From assembly GCA_028622995.1 (NCBI GenBank), contig JAJQJQ010000008.1, forward strand, positions 2,232,001 through 2,296,000: a stretch of DNA of 64,000 nucleotides. Reading direction: 5' to 3'. How positions within the stretch are numbered: the first letter of the stretch is position 1; the number at the start of each line of letters is the position of its first letter. The DNA comes from Panagrolaimus kolymaensis (lineage: Eukaryota > Nematoda > Chromadorea > Rhabditida > Panagrolaimidae). Made by a program: the position numbers and the translations under genes. Of this stretch, positions 1-12,000 are shown one piece after another. The notes beneath the pieces were generated by a model that saw nothing but the letters and a program-made list of their open reading frames with translations, did no database searches and was not told the origin of the DNA.

Positions 1-940
1 AATATTATTTTTTTGACGCGCGAAACACATGGAAAAATTGAAACTATAAACTATAAATTGAGGGACTCTAAAAAAGGGGCAGATGACCTTGCTCGATCTT
101 TTTTTTCGCTTTGGTTTATGACAATGATTTTATAATGTTGAAAAATTTTGAAGAATGAACCTTGTTGGTAGTTTATTTTATTGCATTTAAATTTTATTTT
201 ATTTTGCTCGCAATATGAACCTGAAAATTAAGGTTTTTTAGAAGAAGAAAATATTACGGTAAAGTTTCCCTAAATCGTATAAACAGTTTTTAAATTTCTT
301 CGTATTTTGTGAAATTTTTTTCTTACGAATTAATTTTTTGATTTTGGGTTCTTAATTAGCTTTATTTCATTATTATTTGCAGCTTTAAATATCTCTTTAC
401 AAGCTTCAATTTAATCGAGTCAGTTTTAAAAATTAAATGCTGCTGTTTTCAATATATGTTTGAGATACAATCTTAATAGAGTCAATATCTAATATAAAGC
501 TTTTTTAAAAGATTTCCACATTTCTTTAAATACTAAATTACTTTACTTTATCATTTTTATTTTTTCTTAAACAATAGAAATAAAAAAAGTAATTAATTAA
601 TTAAAGGAAGAAAGAAAGAAAACAAAACTTATAAAATATTCAAAAATATTCTTCATAAATTGCATTAAAAGATAGACAATAAAAAGTATTGACAAAAAAT
701 TGAGAAGAAAAATATCTCTAAGTGTTGGCCTCCAAAAGAAAAAGGTGTAAAAAATCGATATCATCTTTTAAAAGAAAAAACGAACAAAGATGAAAAAATA
801 AATAAAACGTATTATTTTTTTTTGTTTTTTTTTGTTTCCATCTTGGCTGACGAAGACGAACGATGCTTCATTTCCCATTCAACAAACAAAATTTTCATTG
901 TATTCATTTCTTTATTATTTTTGTGTTTTAAAATTTTTTT
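1..940. repeat. dispersed repeat R1, copy 1 (cut by window edge)
   Basis: This non-coding AT-rich block matches 35200-36270 and 43020-43815 over most of its length. Shared landmarks in the same order are a GGCGCGCGAAA core followed by ACATGGAAAAA, an ACTATAAACTATAAATTG stretch, a TTGTTGGTAGTTT stretch, a GGAAGAAAGAAAG stretch and GATGCTTCATTTCC near the end. No long open frame runs through it. It is either an old transposable element or part of a larger segmental duplication; copies 1 and 3 precede the two seven-helix receptor genes. Confidence 0.7.
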
Positions 941-1269
941 TACATATAAATAAATGTAATAAAAACAATTTTCGATCAAAGGGATTTTTTCTTTAAAAAA
1001 ATTTACTGTACTAATTATTTTTCACTTTTTTTAAACTTTTCAATGTCGTATTCAAATAATAAAAATGCAGGGAAAAAATTAATTACAAATGTTATTACAA
1101 ATTAAATTTACCTTTTTAAAAATCATTCGTTAATGGTTGAGGAATCTTAACAACTTTTAAAAATGGTGGAACTGTATAGGTAGTTTGTGGTAGATTTCAA
1201 TTCATACGTTCACTGATTTGGGATCGTTGAACAAAAATTTTATGCATATATCAGACTTGCAATTTTATT

Positions 1270-1510
1270 TTGTAGGTTTTCTGAAGCTCTAATTGGCGTT
1301 TGTTATTAATTTTATAAACAAAAAAGGAAAAAAAGAAAAAAAAGAAAAAATTCAAAAACTATTCAATAAAAATAAATTAACAAAAGCTGTCCAACAAAAA
1401 CTGTTTTGAAAAAAGCATTTTTTAAATTATGAAAGAATAATAAAATTTTGGCGCGAAAGCCATGGAAAAAATCAATATACTATAATCTATAAATTGAAGG
1501 ATGCGAGAAA
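1270..1510. repeat. dispersed repeat R1, truncated copy
   Basis: This carries the R1 left part: TTTCTGAAGCTCTAATTGGCG, then TTTATAAACAAAAAAGG, then a GGCGCGAAAGCCATGG core and the ATAAATTG stretch. It matches 35200-35420, 40570-40800 and 41240-41420. No coding potential is seen. Confidence 0.6.
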
Positions 1511-1552
1511 ATCTGCGCAAATTGTTCCTCGTTGCTCAATTTATTTAGGCTC

Positions 1553-1620
1553 TTCTATTTTGCGGCACAGCACTTGTCAGACAATCAAAAAAAATCATGT
1601 GCCGTGTCGCAAAATAGACG
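1553..1620. repeat. short imperfect inverted repeat (hairpin)
   Basis: The arm CTATTTTGCGGCAC (about 1555-1568) is nearly the reverse complement of GTGCCGTGTCGCAAAATAG (about 1599-1617), with a loop of about 30 bases. It is probably a small MITE or remnant. From 1630 to about 2100 nothing convincing is seen; the short frame at 1706-1891 has no support as a gene. Confidence 0.55.
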
Positions 1621-2099
1621 AACCCAATGTTTGCACAAGCATAGAGGAATAGCAGTCCGCCATCTTCGGAGCATTCATTTCATTAATTTTTCGAGCAGGT
1701 GAAGATTGTTATTGAGGATGTTGACGGTAAGCAAATTATTGATCATCATTACGACAAAACCCTTAACAACATTTTATTTTTTAATATTCTTAAAAAACCA
1801 TAATTTGAAGTATTCAAATGCCGCCCACCATTTAAATTCTAAAGCTCTGCTTTTTATAAATGAGTTTTTTTTATTACTTTTTGCTTTTTAAAAATTTTGA
1901 ACAATTTTTTTTTATTTTTGGCTTAAAGATCTACGAAATCAAACATAAGTTTTTATACATATTCAAGAAAACGTTCTTTTTTCTTTCTTTATTTACCGCT
2001 AAAATTTAACTTGATTATAGCTTTCAGCAACAACAAAAAAATAAAGAAAATTTAGAACTATGTATTATGCAAAAACTGAAAAAATAAAAATTCTGAGAA

Positions 2100-2472
2100 C
2101 GTTTGTTATGAGTTGTTGAGTTTGCTTATTAATTGGCACTTTAAAAACCCTTCTTAACAGCCAGCTACTGTAAATAAATTTATCAGGAGAAATAAATAAA
2201 TATGTATGTATGAAACGTAGATAATTTAATAAAATTAAAAAAGCTTTTAAAGGTTTTATAAAAAATAAGATTTTAAGAATCTTAAGTGCAAAAAAAAAAA
2301 AAATAATTGATAGGTAAAGTGTTTCTTGTAAAAAACACTAAACTAGCATTTGATAAATTCGAATTACACCTTTTAAGTTTATGAAAAAAAAGAACTTTCA
2401 TAAAGTTAGACAAACAAAAGAACAAGAAAAAATTTAATTTCTCAAAACTGATTTAAATAAAAAATAAATAAA
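2100..2472 (+). promoter_or_regulatory. 5' flank of receptor copy 1, conserved with copy 2
   Basis: This segment aligns with about 44020-44381 upstream of the second receptor copy. Shared landmarks include TTGATAGGTAAAGTGTTTCTTG about 175 bases before the ATG, CTTTCATAAAGTTAGACAA, and AAATAAAAAATAAATAAAATG at the start codon. The likely promoter was therefore duplicated together with the gene. No TATA box or specific factor site can be assigned with confidence. Confidence 0.5.
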
Positions 2473-3780
2473 ATGTCAGCCCCATCTATTACATATCTAC
2501 CAATCATATGTGATGCCCTTGGAAAAAACGCATCATTCAATAATTGGATCGAATGTGTGGGATTTCAAATTCCATTCATTTTGGAAACGATTGGTTTTGG
2601 TTATATTTGTTTGGTTTTGGTTTTCCTAATTATAATACTTTCAATTTTTGGTAAAAGTATTGAAACATATCAATGGTTTATCTTGAATCAAGCTATTTGG
2701 GATTTTTTATTTATTTATGATTATATTTGTGAAAAACCTACTTATCAAGCATATTTTCAACCTTTCGCAGATGATAATTTTTCGTTGAGATTCAATCAAG
2801 GTGAAGCTACATGTTTTTATGGGGATTCATCAAAATATAGCCAATTCAATAAATTTGTTAAACTTGTCATGCATTTTTGCTCTTTTACTCCCCTTTTTCT
2901 TTTGACGCTTTCACGATTTTTATGTATGTATTATTCAAATTTTTATAAAAAATATTTTACAACTTTTAAAACAATTTTATTTATAATTTTTATCGAAATT
3001 TTTATTACTCTTATTTTACAATCTCGTGCTTGGGCTGCAGAAGCTCGATTGAATAGAATAGATGAGAGCTATGCGAGATGTGAGGCTATACATTGCTTAA
3101 ATATTTCCAAAGAAGAAACATGTATGACAGTTGACTTCACGGCATGTATCGTCAATATAGATAGAAGTGTAACAATATTAGAACAAATTTTTGGATACAT
3201 TCAACTTTTTTTTCCAATAATTATATTAATTTTTTCAATTATTTTTGCAATATTTGTTGCAGTCAAAGTTGGAAAACAAATTATTTTTCAAGCTCAAAAT
3301 AATCGCGCAAGCTTATATTCAACTCTTCGAATAACTTTAGTCATACTTTTTCAATGTTTTATGACTGCTTTAGTTGTTAGTTTTATGTTTTATAACAATT
3401 TTTCGCAATTTATTAGATATATTAAATCCTTTTCTACTTACAATAGCAGCAGTTACTTTTATGATAAATATGGTAATTTTCATCCCGCTCAAACCCCAAT
3501 GTTACCAAACATGATTGTATATTTAGGCTCTTCTCCACTTTTACATTGTTTATTTGTTTTTAGAATATTTATTGATTCCATTTTAGTTTTAGTTTTTTTA
3601 AGCCATTATCGAAAATATTGTTTGATGGTTATTAAATTTTTTATTTGGATCATCAAAAATGCTAATTTAATTTGCAGCAACCTTGTGGAATCTAAAAATG
3701 TTAGCTCCATCACCGTCTCTGCTCAAAATAACCCTGAAAATAGAAATAATAATATTTTATTTAAAAATAGAAACAATTAA
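2473..3780 (+). CDS. seven-helix chemoreceptor-like membrane protein, copy 1
   Basis: An uninterrupted 435-residue frame encodes about seven hydrophobic helices: near residues 30-60 (ending FLIIILSIFG), 73-92, 135-160 (FTPLFLLTLSRFLCMYY), 167-187, 235-265, 278-302 and 350-375. Cysteine-rich loops lie between them, with a charged, asparagine-rich tail ending in LFKNRNN. The layout fits nematode serpentine receptors, but I do not recognise a named family, so ligand and role are unknown. The frame is intronless, unlike its intron-rich neighbours; either the family lacks introns or this is a retrocopy. A second copy with about 85-90 percent similar protein lies at 44382-48775 and is broken by insertions. 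The ATG was chosen because both copies start there with MSAPS and share the upstream flank. Confidence 0.75.
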   Translation: MSAPSITYLPIICDALGKNASFNNWIECVGFQIPFILETIGFGYICLVLVFLIIILSIFGKSIETYQWFILNQAIWDFLFIYDYICEKPTYQAYFQPFADDNFSLRFNQGEATCFYGDSSKYSQFNKFVKLVMHFCSFTPLFLLTLSRFLCMYYSNFYKKYFTTFKTILFIIFIEIFITLILQSRAWAAEARLNRIDESYARCEAIHCLNISKEETCMTVDFTACIVNIDRSVTILEQIFGYIQLFFPIIILIFSIIFAIFVAVKVGKQIIFQAQNNRASLYSTLRITLVILFQCFMTALVVSFMFYNNFSQFIRYIKSFSTYNSSSYFYDKYGNFHPAQTPMLPNMIVYLGSSPLLHCLFVFRIFIDSILVLVFLSHYRKYCLMVIKFFIWIIKNANLICSNLVESKNVSSITVSAQNNPENRNNNILFKNRNN

Positions 3781-4020
3781 AAAAATCAAAAAATAGTTTG
3801 AATTTGGTATCTTTAAATGCAATTTTTTTATGTTTTTATTTTTCTAAATGTTAAGTTTTTTTAATAATTTGTAAATGAAGAATATAAAGAGAGAAATAAT
3901 TATGAAAAAGAAAACACATTTTTTGTCCATCTTATCTTTTTTGATTTTCATCTTAAAAAAACAAACAATTATTTAAGACAGACAACGAAAAAAATAGTGT
4001 TTACTAAAATTTAAAAAAAA

Positions 4021-4095
4021 GTTACATCGTTGCAATAACTGAACGAGAAGAATATGGAGTATTTCAAAGTGGATTACCAAACCACGGCTTTCTTT
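4021..4095 (-). pseudogene. relic of SUN-domain exon, fragment 1
   Basis: The bases around TTGCAATAACTGAACGAGAAG match, on the same strand, the SUN exon of the UNC-84-type gene at about 59762-59820 (CTGAATAACTGAGCGAGG, then a GTACCAAAGTGGGATACC-like stretch). Only about 70 bases survive, without splice sites or an open frame. Similar relics lie at 17933-18016 and 52191-52330. Confidence 0.55.
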
Positions 4096-4328
4096 TTTTT
4101 TGCGAAATTTAGAATGAGTGTCACGACACAGCTTCTTCTGCAAGGTGGAAGCTTTTTTTTTCTAGTAAAAATACTTTCATTTGGTTTTGCAAGTAAGTAA
4201 TTGTCGGAAATGAATGTTAAATGAAGTAATCAGCCATTAATTTTCTTTTTCCTTTTTAACGTAAATAAAAAGAAAGATAAGAAATAAGTTTCATTTATTT
4301 CCTCTTGATCGATATTATTTTAATTATA

Positions 4329-5949
4329 TTGGGATGTTCGGAAAGTCCTGATCGCGACATAATCGGTTGGCCAACTATGAAGATGAAAGCTTTTAAAATG
4401 TGGCTTGCGGATATTATTAGACCCACTTAATGAGCTTCTGATGAGTGAAACAGGTTTAGATACTTGGTGGATAATTTTGGAATTCTTAGCCATTTAATGA
4501 TTAAGATGCCATTTCTCAACCGAACAGACTCTTATTTCGCCTGGGACAATTTGAATTTGATTTGAAATTGCTATAACACAATAAATTCAGTGTTTTTACA
4601 TATGAATTGAAAAAAATATACCGATATTCTTGAAAGATATTACCATTTATATAGCCGTCTTTAGCTGAGATGGAGCAACATGGCTATGTTGCTAAAAATT
4701 AATGTTCGGCCAATGTTATTCTTATTTTTTGGAATTTTTTAGCATTTACATGGTGTTTTATAGTTATTCTAAAAGTTTTGAATCAACATAACTTCAAAAT
4801 CTTAATTTTTGATAGCCATTTTGGTGTGTCCACCAAATAGAGCTTTATAGAGCCATATAGAGCAAAATATGGATGGTCCATTTTTGCCAACCTCATTCCA
4901 TTTTTTACACCATTTTTAGCTATTTTTCCTCTATAAATAGTATATTCAAAGCTGTTTTCATTTATTTTGGCGCCATTAAATATCAAAATGGTGCATTCTT
5001 ACAAATGCTTGTATTAATAGAGGCCACTAAAAGAAATACCGTTGATAGCTGGAAAATGTTTATTTATTCTTTTTTTGAAGCTAAAAACCGTCTATTTATA
5101 GTAGAAAATAGTTGAAAATAGTCCAAAAAATGGAATTATGATGGCAAAAATGGACCATCCCTTTATTGCTCTACACACGTGGGCAATGGGTACTTTTAGG
5201 TACTTTTTTGAGTACCCTAGACAGTGCACAGTGCACCTGTTTTTTGAAATTCTAAAAAAATATCAAAGGGAGGAGTACATTGTTTTTCAAAATAAAATTT
5301 AGACAGTGCACCAAAATTAAAAATTTTGAAAAAATTACCAAAGAGGAAACTACGTGCTTTTTTTAGACAGTGCAAAATTTGAAAAAAATGGAGTGCCCAA
5401 ACGCCCATGTGTGTTGCTCTATATGGCTCTATGTAGCTCGATTTGGTGGATACACCAAAATGACTATCCAAAATAAGGTTATTGACCAAGATTTGATTTG
5501 AAACTTTTAGAATAATTATTAAACACCTTGTAATAGCTAAACATAGCAAAAAAATAAATAAAAATTGGCGAAACAATCATTTTTTAGCAACATAGCCATT
5601 TTGCTCCACCTCAGCTAAAGATGGCTAAAAAATGGTAATTTGTTTCAAGAATATCGATATATTTTTTTCAATTCATATGTAAAAACACTGAATTTATTGT
5701 GTTATAGCAATTTCAAATCAAATTCAAATTGTCCCAGGCGAAATAAGAGTCTGTTCGGTTGAGAAATGGCATCTTAATCATTAAATGGCTAAGAACTCCA
5801 AAATTATCCACCAAGTATCTAAACCTGTTTCACTCATCAGAAGCTCATTAAGTGGGTCTAATAATATCCGCAAGCCACATTTTAAAAGCTTTCATCTTCA
5901 TAGTTGGCCAACCGATTATGTCGCGATCAGGACTTTCCGAACATCCCAA
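4329..5949. mobile_element. long-TIR non-autonomous element, Tc1/mariner-like
   Basis: The ends are inverted repeats starting TTGGGATGTTCGGAAAGTCC, with arms of about 360 bases (4329-4690 against 5590-5949) that match almost perfectly. The element is flanked by TA on both sides (4327-4328 and 5950-5951), the target duplication of Tc1/mariner elements. The inner part is also partly palindromic around GATAGCCATTTTGGTGTGTC near 4813 and its complement near 5450. No transposase frame is present; the short frames inside are on the arms. It was probably mobilised in trans by a mariner transposase. Confidence 0.8.
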
Positions 5950-6741
5950 TAAAATTATTTTGATTAAATTTAAAGAATAATTTTAAAAATTATGTTAAAA
6001 CAAAGCCAAAAAGCGCTTTCTTACAGAACCTTCTCATTAAATTTGTACTAAATTTGTGACAAATAAATAAATAAAACACTTTCTTCTTTATTGTAGCAAA
6101 AATTATTCTATGAAAAGAATAAGAATATAAAGAAGAGTTGCGCTCCTCCTCTCCTTTCACCTGGGAAAATTCCCCTCCCTCCTTTTACTTTATTATTCAT
6201 CTTCTGTCCTTCCATTTTACATTTTCCTCTCCATAAAAAAATTCGGCAAAAACTTTTAAGAAATCTGGAAAAGTCAAAAAAATTGCTTTATTCTTTTCCA
6301 AAACATGCTGCATTTATTTAAATTAGTTTTGAAGGGCGAATCAGAAAAAAAAAAAAAATATTAAAATGTATGAAATTTCTGGAATTCTTTTTCGCTCCTT
6401 GGAACTTCAGCAAATTAAAAAATTTAGACTTATAAAAATTGTTATTTGCCAAATATATTTTTTCTCTCGAATATGAGTGTTTTTTTAAAAGCTTTAATTT
6501 GTTAAATTTTGTTAGAGTTAAAAGGGAAAATAATGGTTTTTTGCTATAAATTTTTTGTTTTGATAAATTATTTATGTAGGAATTTTTTTAAAAACTAAGT
6601 TTAATGGTTTGCTAAGAATAATTAAATAATTATGTACATATAATATTTCCTTTGATGAAAAGTTATAACAAAATAAACATGAATTCAATGAAAAGATAAC
6701 TTCTTTTATTTGTATCATTCACCGCTTCAATCATAATAAGC
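5950..6741. other. intergenic, no gene seen
   Basis: AT-rich sequence with homopolymer runs and no supported coding region or RNA gene. The 3' end of the CUB-like gene on the minus strand closes this gap. Confidence 0.5.
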
Positions 6742-8262
6742 TCATACGAGAAAGCTAACAACAAGAAATATGAAACTAATATCCAAAAACTTAATTTTTG
6801 TTGCATGATTTTTTTGATTCGTCGTTGTTTCTATCGTGGTTGCTGTTGACGCAGTTGGAACGGAAACTTTTGTGCAAGGAATATTCGTGACATCAGGATC
6901 AAAAAATTTATTCGTTGTTAATTCCATCGCTGTTGTTGTTGTACTTCCAATTATAGGAGTGGTCGTATAAAGATTTGGCCCATCTAAGTACTCATATTCA
7001 AAGAGAATGTAATTAGTTAAAGGATCTTTTTCATTATTGATTACTTCAATTGTAATACCATAAATAATTTGGTTTTTGCCAGTATCATTAGCTAAAATTG
7101 AACCCATACTTGCTTTTGCAAAAAAAAATTTTATTGTAAAAAATAAAAACGCCTTACGTATAGTTTTGCCCATTAATATCACTAGTAATTACAACTTCTT
7201 CTTGACCTTCAATAATTGTTATATGGAAATTAATGTAAAAAATATTTTTATTAGAACTAGAAATGATATAAAGTGGTCTTGAGTAACTTTCTTGTTTCAT
7301 GCCACTGTAACCAGGAGAGGCTATAATACCTTTGGTATTTGCTTCTCCAAGAATATTGAATTTTCGTTGAATGATAGGACGAATGGTAAAAGCAATCTCT
7401 GTATTAGCTTGAAATTACTGTGATCACAGGAGCATATAAACCAAAGTTTGACCAAGCGCTGTTACTAAAAAGAAAAATTGTACAAAAATAAGTTTAATAA
7501 AACAAAAAAATTACTTAATTTTCATCAAACTTCTATCATTTAAAGTACTTTTGAGCTCAAACATTATGGTAGTAGAGGATTCTATCTTATCGAAAAAAAT
7601 ACCATCCAAATCACCCTGTGTTTCAAATAACAAAACTTCACATGGTCCATCAGGGGTAGATTTAAAATTAATTGGCTCCTAAAATAATTTACACATTTAA
7701 AATTATTTAATTTAGTCAAAGTTTTCTTATTTTACGCAAATATGCATTCATACTTAATGGATCATTCCATTGTGTAGGTGTGGAAACATTATCATAATAA
7801 TAGACACAATTTTTCATTTGAATTTCTTTCCATCGAAATGTTATAACATTATAATTTTTTGTATCCCCTGTATTTAGAAGAGTAAAACATCCAGATTTTG
7901 AAGTAATGTGTGAAGTGGCATTATAAGAAGGAAATAATATAATTCCATTTAACCTATAAAAAAATTCCATAAATCTAACAAAAAATTAAAAGATTCATTT
8001 ACCATGCGGTATTATTACTAATTTTATCACCATCATACAAATTATAATGCTGAGATTGAAAATTTTCCAAAATTTTAGGGTAAAAAGCTTCCAAAGTTCC
8101 ATTTTTTTCATCAGCAATACAAACAGTAACAGAATCATTAACGGAGATGTCATTTAGAATGGTTAAATAGAGTGGTTCTTCCTCAGTAAGAATAATATTT
8201 TTACCGTATAAACATAATGGTATAGAAAGGATAAAGAGTAAACTTGCAAAATCACTTTTCAT
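6742..8262 (-). CDS. secreted or GPI-anchored CUB-like protein, with one apparent frameshift
   Basis: Spliced minus-strand gene. Exons read as 8262-8003, 7953-7736, 7678-7515, 7464 to about 7190, and about 7130-6742, with GT-AG introns. The protein begins with a signal peptide (MKSDFASLLFILSIPLCLYG). The fourth exon holds a CUB-like segment (GIIASPGYSGM, residues FHITIIEG). The C-terminus is Thr-rich (mucin-like) and ends in a hydrophobic tail (FLDISFIFLVVSFLV) preceded by a small charged stretch, as in GPI-anchored proteins. Near 7415-7425 the frame ends at a TAA and coding sense continues in another frame, so there is a one- or two-base indel or an unresolved splice. The gene lies head to head with RTK1, whose ectodomain has a similar CUB-like design, so a ligand, co-receptor or decoy role is possible but unproven. 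Confidence 0.6.
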
Positions 8263-9024
8263 TGAGACAAAGTTTATAAAAAAAATTTAGTTGAAATCCA
8301 CTTACTTCGACTTCTAAGAAGTGATTGGAAGTGAAAAGTGAATAAGGACGCCGGGAAGTGGAAATTTATGGAAGTCCAAAAATGGGATGTTCACAAACAC
8401 TGGTTGAAAAAAACACAAACAGAACAACAAAGTTAATTAAAATTTAAACTTCTTCCTAATTTGTTTATTTCCAACTTTAAAAAAAATGAAAACTCCTTTT
8501 TAGTGATTACTATATTCGAAAGCTATATACTCCGTTTCCATGAGCTTTTTTTAAAAGCTGTAAACATTAAGAAGCTTTTCTATCTAATCATGTTCTATTA
8601 ATTCTTTTGCGTTGTTGACAGAAATGAGAAAGTGGCTCGTGCACCAGAAAAATCGTTTTTTCTTTTTTCATTTTCAGCAACTTGCGCATTAAAAAAAATA
8701 AATCTTTGAAATAAACTTTCGACTTTGTTGACAAACATATAAATACCAGGGATGTAAAAGGCTGCCACACCTTGGTTGGTTTTTTGAGTTTAAAATCTTT
8801 ACTTTATATCTATAAAATTTTGCAAGGATTAAGAAAATTCTTATCATATTTTTTTTCTTAACAAAAAAAAAGTAATAAAGTCAAAAAATCAAAAGCTTCT
8901 TATATTACTAAAAATGATTAATCACCTTAATTTTAGTTTTTTAAAATTGACAGTCCTAGCTAGCATTGTGTATAGCAAAGGTAAACAAAAAATATTTAAA
9001 GGCAATTTTAAAAACGTCGTACAA
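8263..9024. promoter_or_regulatory. shared divergent promoter region of CUB-like gene and RTK1
   Basis: The 760-base space between two start codons facing away from each other must hold both promoters. It is AT-rich; no specific factor site can be assigned. Short frames here lack homologous partners and look random. Confidence 0.4.
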
Positions 9025-12000
9025 ATGCCGATGATTTTTTATGTTCTTTTTTTGTTAAAGTTGGCATCTATTTCATGTATTGCTGCACCTACAAATAATA
9101 TTTCACTTATAAATTGTACAACTTTTGGAGAAACTATTCTTAAAGTTGGTGAATTTGTAAAATTCGAATCAATTAATTATCCTTCCTCTCCTCAACTTGA
9201 TGATGGAGGTTATTTTTCATGTTACCACAAATTTAAAGTAACTTCTTTATTGTTATTTTTCTTTATTAAAGGATATCGACTTTAGTATATTTTTATTTTT
9301 AGAGAGCAGATGAGAATTTAAATTTGTGGTTTGTTTTTTTGAATGGAGAACTCAAAACTTTTGATATTACGGGATTTTCATCAAATACTATTGACTATGA
9401 AAGAAAAACAGTTGTGTAAGTAAGCTTTTTTAATACAGAAAAACAAAAATAAAGAATTTGTTTATTTTAAATGTTTTTTCCAAAGTAACACAATTTGTTG
9501 ACATTATAAAGCCAAAATAATATCTTTTATTTTGTTAAAAAATTCCCTGTACATTCATATTTTTAATAAAATATCGCCTGAAAAAACGTATAATGTTAAA
9601 AATTTAAGATGGGATAAACAACCTTTATGGTTTACGTCAATAATGGAATGGCCTGAAATGGAATTCCATATAAATGATTATATGGGAAGTCCATCACCAA
9701 CATGGTGGGAAGGGTTTCAAGCCTTTGTTTATGCTCCAAGTAAAAATTTCACCAAAAATTTATATTATTCAAATTTTTCATTTAGTTTCTATAAATAATA
9801 TCCACGGTAATTCGGATTGTCCTTTAAATGGAATCGACTTTAATTTTAAAAATACACATGATGTTATTCCCATATCTTCAAGTTATTATTATCCAAATAA
9901 GATAGAAAATGACCAACCAAATTCGACTTTATCATGCATGTGGAGGTTCGTTACTTCTCCAGAATTTATGTTTAAAGTTCATATAAAAGATTTAACGATG
10001 GAAAATGATGCGATGAGTTTAAATATTCTTCAAGATGGTTTAGAAGATGTACAAATAATGGAAGCAGGGGTTCATTATTTTAATACTACAAATATTTCTA
10101 TTAATTACGAAATAAATTTTAATTATTCAAGTGATATTGGATTTGGTGGCATAGTTACGGTTGTTGAATTAAATCCCATTATAAACAATAACTGTCGTAT
10201 TTCATGGAATCAAAATGATTTGTATTTTGAAAATTTTAATTTATCTGATGGATATAGCAATAATCAGGTAAAATAATGTAAAAAAATCAAAAGAAATTTT
10301 TTTTATAGCTTTGTGAAACACAAATAAATATTCAAGAAAATCAATCTTTCCTTTTTTATTACGCTGGATATTTGGAAGATGGGGTGGACAAACTTCTTGC
10401 AATTGATAACTTTAATAACATTTACGATATAAGCCAAAGCAAATTTTGGGTTTATTGGATTATTGACGAGAAAGTCGCAAACGTCACATTAAGGTTTATT
10501 TCTGATGGATCTTTAATTAAAGATGGATTTAAAGTTAATGGAGAAATAGTCTGTATGCTTGTTTAAGATTTAATAATTTAAAAAACATTTAATTTCTTCA
10601 AAAAGATAGAATGAAGCTTTCCAAAATCATTTTAATAAACTTTACATTTTTTAGCATGCGATTGCGCGGATCGAAATCAGACAATATCTGCTACTGATAG
10701 TATGATTTATTTTTCTGTGCTCAGAGAAAGGTCGCATGGATATTGTAGTAAAATGAAATGTTCTTTTTATGTAGGCGCGTTTAGGATATCCTACAGTTTA
10801 GCATACTCACCTCCCTCCACGTTTGAACCAGATGTGGAATGATTTTTTTTCGTTTGTTTTTTATTAAAAACTTTGGTCATTAAATTGGGTTTCCTTTGAA
10901 TTATATTTCAATTTATCAACAAAACAAAACTTTTCACCTTTTCCTTGTACATTTATATATAAGTACAGTTTGTGAAAAATGTCACGCATGCTAAACTGTA
11001 AAAAAAACTAAGCCTTTATTTTAATTCATATTTTTAAACTTTTAAAAAATTATAGCTCTTATTCGAATCCTTTGGTTATTCACTGATGCTAACGCCAAAA
11101 ATTAAATTAAGGCCGAACTCCACTGATATAATAAATATTTATAAAAATCAAATATTGTTTGAAAATATAACAGCGGAAACCACAGTTGTCAACCATTATA
11201 TCTTCGAAAATTATAATAATGACGTTGAAATACATTTTGAATCTGATGATAAATTATATGGGATATACTCAGACTATTATGCAGATTTTACAGTTATGGT
11301 GGTTACTTATAATAGTAATTATTGGAAATTAAATCAAAGTTTTTTATCTTAATTTTATTTTATTTTTTAGTCGACATGCCACTAATTATTGACCTAACGG
11401 ATAATGATTTTATGCTTACACTTGATTTGACCCTTTATTTTACTTACACATTTATTACTATCAATGCACCAATTGAATATACACTGGATTTTTTTGTTGT
11501 AGGAAGTGATGATGAACTTAAAGTTATATATTTATATGATTCAACTTCGACATACAATTTCATTAACATGTTCGTAATATTTAATTTCTAATTCAATATC
11601 TCACTTAGAGTTGTCGCAAAAAATTTCCCGGCAAATTTCCCGCAACAAAGTCAAACAAAAGTTTCCCTAAGTTTAACAAAGCTTTTCAAAGTCGAACAAA
11701 TTTTTTAAACTTATTGTTAGACTTTTTGAGGATGAAATTTTTTTATCTTTAGAAAAATTAACGTTTCGAGAGTTTTTAGCGGTAGTTTTAATTATAAGAA
11801 TTTTTTATGTAATTTTGATTATTTTAAAAATTTAAATATTTAGGCTTAACAATCTTCCACGTCATAAAGTTTACACTGACATGCGATATTATACATCAAC
11901 ATCTCAATCTTTAACTTTCTTCAGAAATGAATATGCTTGTCAACATTTTACAATGTTTTTTCGTTTGCGTGAAAGTAAGATTTTGTTTATGTCTGAAAAA

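Noticed and set aside
1706..1891. Short plus-strand frame starting MLLRMLTV
   Set aside because: Low-complexity hydrophobic and Asn-rich translation of AT-rich DNA, no partner copy and no splice context.
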